The translations under genes were made by a program, and so were the position numbers. A DNA stretch of 13,275 nucleotides, taken from JBFIHF01 sp964411125. GTDB taxonomy: Bacteria > Myxococcota_A > Bradymonadia > Bradymonadales > Bradymonadaceae. The stretch is taken from NCBI GenBank assembly GCA_964411125.1, contig CAYPJU010000116.1, forward strand, positions 1 to 13,275. Reading direction: 5' to 3'. The notes beneath the pieces were generated by a model. That model saw only the letters and a list, made by a program, of their open reading frames with translations. It was not told where the DNA came from and made no database searches. Positions 1 through 7,724 of this stretch are shown here, piece after piece (within the stretch, counting starts at the first letter, position 1; each line of letters begins with the position of its first letter).

Positions 1-457
1 CCGTCCCTCCGGTCGACCGCAAGGCGGCGACTACGTACCCGTTATCGGCAGCGGCGCGCGTCCGTTGCGGAAAAAGTTCCTCACCAGCCTCAGCGCCTTG
101 TTTCATGCGGATGATCGCGGCGAACTTTTTTTTTCGTTTCACCAAATGACGGACGCCCTGGCTGCGCAGAGCCGACGGCGTTGGATGGCTCGACGCGGTG
201 ACGACTGGGCTGTTTCTCGAATCGCCGGCGACCTCAGGACCACGGCCTCGCAGATTGCGGTTCGGGGAGAGCGGTCGGGCTCGGGCTTCCGCGCGAGCAG
301 CGTGAACGCAGCTCCGATGAAGCCTCGCGGATCGAAACGTGGCCGTGAAGCAGAGTTCGGAGGGTCGGAAAGGCGTGCCAATCGGGCTCAGCCCGAGATC
401 GCTTGCACGGTGATTGCGATTGACGCGGATCTCAGGCCCCTGTACACCGCCGCGCGT
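1..457. other. Upstream region of typA without a supported gene
   Basis: I recognise no gene in these 457 bases. The typA reading frame happens to stay open from the left edge of the window. Its translation here is Arg-, Ser- and Ala-rich and unlike the start of any TypA I know, and the family normally begins at the MEIRNIAIIAHVDHGKTTL-type segment, so I treat it as untranslated. An AT-rich island stands out: a run of nine T at 126-134, whose first part with GAAC (122-130) can pair with AAAAAGTTC at 71-79 across a 42-nt loop. This may be a terminator of a gene to the left or a leader structure. A possible promoter for typA lies at 420-448. Confidence 0.5.
420..448 (+). promoter_or_regulatory. 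Tentative typA promoter, near-leaderless
   Basis: TTGACG at 420-425 matches five of six bases of a -35 box. It is followed after 17 nt by TACACC at 443-448, a weak -10 (three of six). Transcription would start about 2-4 nt before the ATG at 458. That would explain why no Shine-Dalgarno sequence is visible before this start. This rests only on sequence resemblance. Confidence 0.25.
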
Positions 458-2257
<1,800 letters not shown>

Positions 2258-2291
2258 CGTCGGTACGTGGCGGCGGTTTGACCGGGGGAAC

Positions 2292-2333
2292 CTGGGGCTT
2301 TGCCCCAGACCCCACCAAGGATTGCATCCTTGG
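2292..2333. terminator. Tandem hairpins between convergent genes
   Basis: Two perfect hairpins lie back to back in the 163-nt gap between the typA stop and the stop of the opposing gene. The first has stem CTGGGGC / GCCCCAG (2292-2298 with 2302-2308) and loop TTT. The second has stem CCAAGGAT / ATCCTTGG (2315-2322 with 2326-2333) and loop TGC. Neither is followed by a T-run, so classic intrinsic termination is not shown. They could be a factor-assisted or bidirectional terminator, or a copy of a dispersed intergenic repeat; GGGGCTTTGCCCC-type sequences recur in many GC-rich genomes. Apart from these hairpins I see no feature in 2258-2420. Confidence 0.5.
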
Positions 2334-2420
2334 GACCGCAGATGGGTTGGGGGGAATTGCGGGACGCCAAAACACCGAGGTGCGGCGGGATGCATCAGCA
2401 CGACAATGCGGCAATTGCGT

Positions 2421-3476
2421 CTACCGAGTCGTTCGACGACGGCGGCGGGCAAACAACAACAGGCCGAACATGCTGGCGTACAGGGACGGTGAGCCGTGCC
2501 CGACGCTGGAGCATCCGCCACCGCCCTCTCCGGTCGTTCCCGCGTCCTGCCTCGCTTCATCGCCCGAGTCGCTGCCGCCCGATCCACTGTCGACATCTAC
2601 GGATGCGTCGCCGTGCCCCATGTCGGCGCCGTCGTCACCTTCGTCATCCGGACACTCGATGGTGAGGAACTGTGGTGGCGAGGTCCAGCTCCAGTCCGAG
2701 CCCGGCAATGAGAGCTTCACGACGACCTCGTGATCGCCAGGGTCGAGGCCCGCGTCGGCGCCTGGCTGGCCGCAGTCTCCGAACACCATGTCCTGCGTGC
2801 GCGAGAGCCAGGTGGCGCCGGGCGGGAGGTTCGAGCAGAGGTGCTGCCGTGGTTGCCACCGCACGCCGTCGACCCAGGTCTCCATCCAGATGCTGGACTC
2901 GAACCGGTAGACCTCTGCGGGAGCTCTCACTGCGAGGAAGATCGGCTGGAGCTCGACCTCTTCCTCGCACTGCCCGTCGGTCGACAGCAGGCCGCGGATC
3001 GTCGTCTCGGAGACGCGGAGGGTCACTTCGTCAGGGGCGCGAACGAGGTCGGGGCCGACCACGACTTCATGCACGCCGTCGCGAGACGAATCTCCGCAAC
3101 GTGGCGTCGTTTCCTCGTCGACCGCGATCTCGAGTCTGAATCGCTCACCTTCGCTCCAGCCCTGGGTCGGGCGGATGGTCCACGTCCCGTTTCCGAGATC
3201 GGTCGCGGTGAACGGAACTTTCACCAGCGTCTCACCCTCGATGCGCTTCAGCGCGAACCAGGTCTCGGGCAACGCATCGGCGCCGAGCGCCTCGGGCAGC
3301 ATGCGCCACACGATCCCGCCGTTCTTCGGAACTTCCGGAACGATCCCCAGCGGTGAAGAAGGGACGAAGGCCTGGGTACAGTCCGGCGCGCAGGAACACG
3401 CCTCGACGGCTTTCGGGGCAGCGAGCGCGATGAGAGTCGCCGCGGCCGACATGCATGAGATCCGTGCTCGATTCAT
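2421..3476 (-). CDS. Secreted eight-cysteine MYXO-CTERM protein, paralogue B
   Basis: This is a 351-aa exported, probably surface-anchored protein of unknown function. Seen: a signal peptide (1-26, cleavage likely VEA|CSC); an ectodomain with cysteines at 27, 29, 33, 127, 170, 214, 235 and 275; an acidic Gly/Ser/Asp linker (about 276-320); and a MYXO-CTERM tail with Gly-Cys-Ser at 321-323, a hydrophobic stretch and RRRRR near the end. The motif VPEVPKNGGIVWR (46-58) and GWSEGERFRLEI (106-117) suggest SbsA-like Ig folding, which is inference. It resembles the neighbouring gene at 3473-4525 along its whole length, so the pair is a tandem duplication. The start at 3476 is supported by GGAGGG four nt upstream (3481-3486) and by the ATGA overlap with the upstream stop. 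In Myxococcota such tails are cut at the Cys and the protein sent to the cell surface. Confidence 0.85.
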   Translation of the reverse strand: MNRARISCMSAAATLIALAAPKAVEACSCAPDCTQAFVPSSPLGIVPEVPKNGGIVWRMLPEALGADALPETWFALKRIEGETLVKVPFTATDLGNGTWTIRPTQGWSEGERFRLEIAVDEETTPRCGDSSRDGVHEVVVGPDLVRAPDEVTLRVSETTIRGLLSTDGQCEEEVELQPIFLAVRAPAEVYRFESSIWMETWVDGVRWQPRQHLCSNLPPGATWLSRTQDMVFGDCGQPGADAGLDPGDHEVVVKLSLPGSDWSWTSPPQFLTIECPDDEGDDGADMGHGDASVDVDSGSGGSDSGDEARQDAGTTGEGGGGCSSVGHGSPSLYASMFGLLLFARRRRRTTR

Positions 3477-4525
3477 CGCTCCCTCCGTCTGAGCGCCGCG
3501 CCGACGGCGACGAGGCAGATCATCCAGATCCCCGATCCGAGCGGGCTCGCAGCGCGCGCGACCGAGCAACCGCCGCCCGTTTCGTCTCCGTCGGTTCCGG
3601 CATCCCCCTCCAACTCCTCGTCGTCCGGCGGCGGTTGCTCCCCCGCCATGTCGCCCATGCGGCCCTCGTCGGTGCCTCGGTCCTCGGCCCCGTCGTCGGG
3701 CTCGGGCTCCGGCTCGGGGCACGCGATCGCGAGCGCACCCGGCTCGGTCGTGACGCCCCAGTCGCTCCCCGGCAGGGAAAGCTTCACGGTGATCTCGTGT
3801 TCCCCGTCCTCCAGTCCGCGCTGCTCCCCGTGCGGACATGCGGCGTAGACCAGGTCTTGCATCCGTCCGACCCACGTCGCGCCAGGTGGGACGTCCTGGC
3901 ATGCATCGTTCTTCGCACGCCAGCGCGCGCCGTCGACGAGCGTCTCGAACCAGATGCTCGATCCGTAGCGCTGGACGTCGGCGTCGACGATGTCGAGGAA
4001 GACCCAAGCGGCCATCGCATCGACTTCGAAGTCGCAGCTCGCGTTGCTGATCGAGAGACGCTGCTGCCGGGGCTGCTCGACGCGGATGGATGCGGAGCCG
4101 GTCAGGGGTGGGCCGACGACTACATGGTGCACCGCGGTCGTGGGACCGGGCACGCACAGGTCGGCGTTCGAATCCGGCGCGTTCACCTCGAGCCGGTAGC
4201 GCTCGCCTTCCGTCCAGCCGTCGACGGGCCGTACGAGGTAAGTGCTGTCCTCGAGTGGCGTCGCCGTCGAGTCGACGGGAACGAGCGCGGTGGCTTCGAC
4301 ACGGCTGAGCGAAAACTCGGTCGCCGGATCGACGGTCTGGTCGGTCCCACGGCCGGGCCGCCAGACGATGCTCCCGTTGGCGGGAAGCTCCGGTACAGCG
4401 CCGTCGGTCGATACGGGCAGAAAGTGCTGAAAGCACGACGAACCGCAGCTGCAGGCATCGGCGGTGCTTGGTGCGAGCAGCGCGGCCAGTGCCGCAATGA
4501 GGGCGAGTTGGATGGTTTTGGACAT
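3473..4525 (-). CDS. Secreted eight-cysteine MYXO-CTERM protein, paralogue A
   Basis: This 350-aa exported protein of unknown function is the first gene of a coupled pair. Seen: a signal peptide (1-24, ADA|CSC); ectodomain cysteines at 25, 27, 31, 124, 164, 209, 230 and 269, all matched in the paralogue; an acidic linker beginning with an EPEPEPEP-like repeat (about 270-318); and a MYXO-CTERM tail with Gly-Cys-Ser at 319-321, a hydrophobic segment and a final RRRER. Shared blocks include GWTEGERYRLEV, SSIWFETLVDG, PPGATW and VKLSLPGSDW. Eight conserved ectodomain cysteines suggest four disulfides. A lipobox is not evident, since the -3 residue is Ala and -2 is Asp, so signal peptidase I processing to an N-terminal Cys is more likely than lipidation. 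AGGGAG lies 6 nt before the ATG (4532-4537). Its stop overlaps the next start by 4 nt. Confidence 0.85.
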   Translation of the reverse strand: MSKTIQLALIAALAALLAPSTADACSCGSSCFQHFLPVSTDGAVPELPANGSIVWRPGRGTDQTVDPATEFSLSRVEATALVPVDSTATPLEDSTYLVRPVDGWTEGERYRLEVNAPDSNADLCVPGPTTAVHHVVVGPPLTGSASIRVEQPRQQRLSISNASCDFEVDAMAAWVFLDIVDADVQRYGSSIWFETLVDGARWRAKNDACQDVPPGATWVGRMQDLVYAACPHGEQRGLEDGEHEITVKLSLPGSDWGVTTEPGALAIACPEPEPEPDDGAEDRGTDEGRMGDMAGEQPPPDDEELEGDAGTDGDETGGGCSVARAASPLGSGIWMICLVAVGAALRRRER

Positions 4526-4748
4526 GTTTTGCTCCCTGCGACGAGGGTGCCGAATGACTCGATTCGTTGCAAACGAGGGGCGCGATTCACGAGCTGCGCG
4601 CCGGACGTCGTTGGCGCATGGGTTGGCTGCCGGCTACGAGCGTTTCTCTTGCGCGCAAGCGAAGGTCGGGACTGGGAGGAGTGCATCGAGCAAGAAACGC
4701 GCTGACCGGCTCCCCGTGCAGCCGCGGGCGTGGGGATGCCCTTGGGTT

Positions 4749-4825
4749 GGGTCGGGCTGGAAGCCCGCCCACCGAGGGCGCCCATCGAAGGCGGAGAGGG
4801 GTCGGGCTGGAAGCCCGCCCACCGA
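4749..4825. repeat. Two-copy 27-bp REP-like repeat, 50-bp period
   Basis: The same 27 bases occur at 4749-4775 and 4799-4825, exactly 50 bp apart. Each copy contains a hairpin CGGGCT-GGA-AGCCCG, followed by CCCACCGA. The bases after each copy are also partly similar (a CATCGAAG versus CACCGAAG ending). Palindromic core, short length and intergenic position resemble REP-type dispersed elements. They sit in a divergent promoter region rather than after a gene, where such elements are more often found. Confidence 0.75.
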
Positions 4826-4866
4826 AGCCCGCGCACCGAAGGTGCCGACAGGGCTCGAGCGACGCT

Positions 4867-4895
4867 TTGCTGACGCCGGCGAGTCGAGGTACAAC
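4867..4895 (+). promoter_or_regulatory. Tentative promoter of the hydrolase-thiD-rhomboid operon
   Basis: TTGCTG (4867-4872) and TACAAC (4890-4895) are spaced 17 nt apart. Transcription would begin within a few bases of the ATG at 4904, giving an almost leaderless mRNA. This fits the lack of a properly spaced SD; the nearest GAGG is about 14 nt upstream. The match is moderate and unproven. Confidence 0.25.
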
Positions 4896-4903
4896 CTTCG
4901 GCG

Positions 4904-6055
4904 ATGAAACATCAGGTCTATCTCATCCCCGGCTTCTTCGGCTTCGCCTCCATCGGCGGAATCTCGTACTTCAGACAGGTGCGGGAGACGCTCGAGGAAG
5001 TGTTCGAGCGTGAAGGCATCGAGGCGGAGTTCATCGGCGTGCGCACGCTTCCGAGCGCGTCTCTGACCCACCGAGCCCGCCGGCTGATTCTGACGGTCAA
5101 AGACCATGGCGGTCTCGAGGATGGGGTCGCGGTTCACTTCGTCGGCCACTCCACTGGAGCCAACGACGCGCGCCTGGCAGCGTGTGCGGAGGTGAGGCTC
5201 GACCTCGACAAGTACATCGGTCCGCTCCATCGGAATCTGCGGACGGTCGTGTCGATGTCGGGGGTGCACTACGGGTCGCCGCTCGCGAACTTCTTCACGA
5301 CGCTCTATGGGAAGAACCTGCTCTATCTCGTGAGCTTGCTGGTGATCGTGGGGCTCTGGCGACGTCCGATCACGCTGCTCGGCGGGGTGATGGGGATGCT
5401 GGGCAAGGTCAACGACGTGCTCGGTCTCGACGAGACGCTCATCACGCAGGTGACGAACGACCTCTTGAAGGACTTCAACCCCGCGGCGCAGGCCGAGGTT
5501 CGGCAGTTCCTCCGCTCGATTCTCGAAGACCAGGGGGCGATGATTCAGCTCACGCCCGAGGGGATGGACCTCTTCAACGCGACGACGCCGGACAACCCGA
5601 ACGTCCGCTACGTGTCGTACGCGACGGCGGCACCGCCCCCGCTCCACGTCATTCGGAAGATCAAGCTGCGGCACGCACTGACGCCGCTGAACAAAGTGCT
5701 CTACGGGCTGTTGTGGACGCTGACGTCGAGGTCGCATGCGGGCTACCCGTACCATCCGCCGATCGCAGGCGAAGACCTGATATCGGGACGCCCCCTCCCC
5801 TTCGCGCTGACCGAGTCGACGAGCGACGGCGTCGTTCCGACCCTCAGCCAGATCTGGGGGGAGTTTCGGGGCATTGTTCGCGCCGACCACCTCGACGTGA
5901 TCGGGCACTACCTGCGCGGCCCGTTCGACGTCCGCGACGGAGCGGACTGGTTCGGTTCGGGCGCGAAGTTCGATCGCGCGGACTTCCAGTGGCTCTGGGA
6001 AGACGTCGCACAGGTCCTGCTGGAGTCGACGGCGGGAGCCGAAGAGGCGGCGTGA
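4904..6055 (+). CDS. Alpha/beta-hydrolase, lipase/esterase-like
   Basis: This 383-aa serine hydrolase is probably a lipase or esterase; the substrate is unknown. Seen: the N-terminal beta strand and oxyanion-type segment VYLIPGFFGF (5-14); nucleophile elbow GHSTG with Ser83; probable acid Asp308 in STSDGVVP; and probable base His329 in ADHLDVIGHY, in the right order for the fold. A hydrophobic stretch (about 137-166) between these may be a lid or a membrane-touching helix. There is no signal peptide, so I place it in the cytoplasm or at the inner membrane face. It is the first gene of a three-gene operon; its TGA overlaps the GTG start of thiD by 4 nt. It also faces glpK across the convergent junction, but a joint role in lipid breakdown is only a guess. 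Confidence 0.85.
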   Translation: MKHQVYLIPGFFGFASIGGISYFRQVRETLEEVFEREGIEAEFIGVRTLPSASLTHRARRLILTVKDHGGLEDGVAVHFVGHSTGANDARLAACAEVRLDLDKYIGPLHRNLRTVVSMSGVHYGSPLANFFTTLYGKNLLYLVSLLVIVGLWRRPITLLGGVMGMLGKVNDVLGLDETLITQVTNDLLKDFNPAAQAEVRQFLRSILEDQGAMIQLTPEGMDLFNATTPDNPNVRYVSYATAAPPPLHVIRKIKLRHALTPLNKVLYGLLWTLTSRSHAGYPYHPPIAGEDLISGRPLPFALTESTSDGVVPTLSQIWGEFRGIVRADHLDVIGHYLRGPFDVRDGADWFGSGAKFDRADFQWLWEDVAQVLLESTAGAEEAA

Positions 6056-6879
6056 CGCCGATCCTCCTCACCATCGCCGGCACGGACCCGAGCGGGGGCG
6101 CCGGGATTCAGGCGGACCTGAACGTCTTCGCGCACTTCGGGTTTCATGGAGCCTCCGTGATCACGGCGGTGCTCTCCCAGAACACGCAGGGCGTCGACGA
6201 CGTCCACGCCCTCCCCGCGTCGGTCGTCGCCAGTCAGTTGGACGCGGTCCTTCGCGATCTGAACGTCGCTGCGGTGAAGATCGGGCTCGTTCCCACGGCC
6301 GAGACACTCGCCGCTCTCGATCCGGTGATGTCGCTCGGTGTGCCGATCGTCTGGGATCCCGTGCTCGCCTCGGGGGTGAACGGGGTGGAGCTGGTGGAGG
6401 ACGGTTTCGTGCGTGCGGCGAGGCAGTGGTTGGCGAACGTGGACGTCGTGACGCCGAACCTACCGGAAGCGAGAATGCTGGTGCGCGGCGACGGAGCGCC
6501 GCGTCACGAAACGCGGGGCGGCGCTCCGTCGACGCCCATGTCCGAGCCATCGAACGCCGTCGACTACGCGACCGCGCTCGTCGAACTGGGAGCCCGCGGC
6601 GTCCTACTGAAGGTGGGGCATCTCGTGCCGGCCGCCGACGAATTCGCCGATCTCTGGGCGGATCCCAGCGGCGCCCGCCTGCTCGAACCGCTGCCGGCGG
6701 TGCGTGGCGACGTCCGCGGGACCGGGTGTCGACTGTCGAGCGCGATCGCGGCGGGAATGGCGCGGGGCCTGGCCGCCGTTGATGCGGTCGAGGCCGCACG
6801 GGCGTACCTCAACGAACAGCTTCACCAGGCCCGCGCGGTCGGCCACGGCCGCCCCGTCATCGTCCGAAACGAAGAATGA
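6052..6879 (+). CDS. thiD: Hydroxymethylpyrimidine/phosphomethylpyrimidine kinase ThiD
   Basis: ThiD phosphorylates HMP and then HMP-P to HMP-PP for thiamine synthesis in the cytoplasm; the ribokinase-like fold also occurs in pyridoxal kinases. The product is 275 aa. Seen: TIAGTDPSGGAGIQADL (7-23), QNTQGV, KIGLV, WDPV, TPNLPEA, LLKVGH and the anion-hole motif GTGC with catalytic Cys226 in GTGCRLSSAIAAG. The start is GTG at 6052, in a GTGA overlap with the hydrolase stop and with AGAGG nearby; the reading frame extends further upstream only as a shadow of the hydrolase. After TPNLPEARMLV there is a Gly/Pro/Ser-rich segment roughly ten residues longer than in E. coli ThiD, encoded by a DNA palindrome (6489-6531). 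No other thiamine gene is in the window. The stop overlaps the rhomboid start by 4 nt. Confidence 0.93.
   Translation: MTPILLTIAGTDPSGGAGIQADLNVFAHFGFHGASVITAVLSQNTQGVDDVHALPASVVASQLDAVLRDLNVAAVKIGLVPTAETLAALDPVMSLGVPIVWDPVLASGVNGVELVEDGFVRAARQWLANVDVVTPNLPEARMLVRGDGAPRHETRGGAPSTPMSEPSNAVDYATALVELGARGVLLKVGHLVPAADEFADLWADPSGARLLEPLPAVRGDVRGTGCRLSSAIAAGMARGLAAVDAVEAARAYLNEQLHQARAVGHGRPVIVRNEE
6489..6531. repeat. Palindromic insert within thiD
   Basis: Perfect 14-bp arms CGACGGAGCGCCGC (6489-6502) and GCGGCGCTCCGTCG (6518-6531) are separated by 15 nt. A competing inner stem CCGCGT / ACGCGG (6499-6504 with 6511-6516) also exists. The element lies in frame in thiD and encodes a Gly/Ala/Pro/Arg-rich loop next to the TPNLPEA motif. 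Confidence 0.8.
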
Positions 6880-7724
6880 CCGAACCGACGCCCGAAAAGC
6901 TCACCCAACTGCGCGACGCGATCGAGTCGCCCGCACGGCTCACGATCCCGCTCATCGTCTCGAACGTCGTGATCTTCTTCGCGGCCCTGATCCACGGGCT
7001 CCAGCTCGTCGACCTCGGGCTGGCGTCACCCTATGCGGAGCCGGCGCAGACGGTCTTCTTCAGCGGGATGAAGGTCAACGAGCGGATCGCCGACGGGCAG
7101 TGGTGGCGGCTCGTCTCCTCGATGTGGGTGCATCTGGACATGATGCACCTCGCCTTCAACATGTACGGCGTCTGGGTCTTCGGCCCACTGCTCGAGAAGC
7201 TCTACGGCGCCCGCCGTTTCCTCGTCCTCTACCTCGGCAGCGGGATCATCGCCGCACTCTGCAGCTACGTCTTCAACGACTACAACGCGGGCGGCGCGTC
7301 GGGCGCGCTGTACGGGCTCGTCGGGGTGGTGCTGGTGTTCGGGTTCAAACATCGGCGTGTGCTCCCCGAGCAGCTCACCCGCGCCTTCACGGTGGGGATG
7401 CTTCCGTGGGTCGTCTTCTCGATCGGGATCGGGTTCTTCGAGGCGATCCCGTTCGACAACGCCGCGCACCTCGGCGGCATCTTCAGTGGTGCAGCGCTCG
7501 CGGCGCTCCTGCGCTCGCGGCTCTCGACCTCGCAGAGCCGCATCGGCGACGCGATGATCTGGGTCCTGACCATCGCGGGGCTGGCGGCGGTCGCGGCGAC
7601 TGCGGTCTTCTGGAGTCTGGAGGCCGCGTCGTGCGTCGGCACTCCGGAGACGTTCCTGCAGTGCTACCCGGAGGTCGCGCCGCGCTACCTGCCCGAAGGG
7701 GTGCCTCAGGGGACTCCGCCGTAG
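6876..7724 (+). CDS. Rhomboid-family intramembrane serine protease
   Basis: This 282-aa inner-membrane protease cuts transmembrane segments of client proteins. Seen: a first membrane helix (about 22-44); the motif HLDMMHLAFNMYGVWVFGP (86-104), where His91 and Asn95 fit the oxyanion-hole pair; GGASGALYG with catalytic Ser142; and NAAHLGG with catalytic His198. An extra C-terminal membrane helix (about 225-248) implies a 6+1 layout, followed by a short Pro-rich tail containing Cys253 and Cys263. The ATG at 6876 overlaps the thiD stop (ATGA). The natural client is unknown. Two proteins with cleavable C-terminal sorting helices are encoded 2.4 kb away, but MYXO-CTERM tails are normally handled by CPBP-family myxosortases, whereas rhomboid-type sortases (rhombosortases) handle GlyGly-CTERM tails. 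Its 3' end overlaps the opposing gene by 19 bp. Confidence 0.93.
   Translation: MTEPTPEKLTQLRDAIESPARLTIPLIVSNVVIFFAALIHGLQLVDLGLASPYAEPAQTVFFSGMKVNERIADGQWWRLVSSMWVHLDMMHLAFNMYGVWVFGPLLEKLYGARRFLVLYLGSGIIAALCSYVFNDYNAGGASGALYGLVGVVLVFGFKHRRVLPEQLTRAFTVGMLPWVVFSIGIGFFEAIPFDNAAHLGGIFSGAALAALLRSRLSTSQSRIGDAMIWVLTIAGLAAVAATAVFWSLEAASCVGTPETFLQCYPEVAPRYLPEGVPQGTPP

Larger units (their letters stand above)
4526..4903. other. Divergent intergenic region
   Basis: These 378 bases separate the MYXO-CTERM pair (-) from the hydrolase operon (+) and must hold both promoters. I find no supported gene. Visible structures are a 12-bp perfect palindrome CTTGCGCGCAAG (4648-4659), an inverted repeat with a 2-nt bulge (4640-4652 with 4690-4700), the two-copy repeat at 4749-4825, and a possible + promoter at 4867-4895. 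No thiamine (TPP) riboswitch core was seen, although thiD lies in the downstream operon. Confidence 0.6.

Noticed and set aside
65..457. N-terminal extension of TypA by about 131 residues
   Set aside because: It needs a TTG start, has low-complexity Arg/Ser-rich composition and no family counterpart; the ATG at 458 gives the standard N-terminus. An open frame alone is weak evidence at this GC content.
3477..4436. The - frame of paralogue B continuing upstream through paralogue A
   Set aside because: The extended part is an Arg-rich shadow of the real paralogue A; signal peptide, SD and ATGA overlap fix the start at 3476.
3473..4525. Reading the signal peptides of the twin proteins as lipoprotein signals because the mature chain begins with Cys
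   Set aside because: The residues before Cys (ADA, VEA) do not fit a lipobox, which wants Leu or similar at -3 and a small residue at -2; signal peptidase I cleavage fits better.
4749..4825. The 50-bp-spaced repeats as a CRISPR array
   Set aside because: Only two copies, 23-nt spacer partly similar to the flank, internal hairpin, no cas genes.
4526..4903. A TPP riboswitch for the thiD-containing operon
   Set aside because: No CTGAGA or downstream ACC-TGATCTGG-type core could be found, and the first gene is not a thiamine gene.
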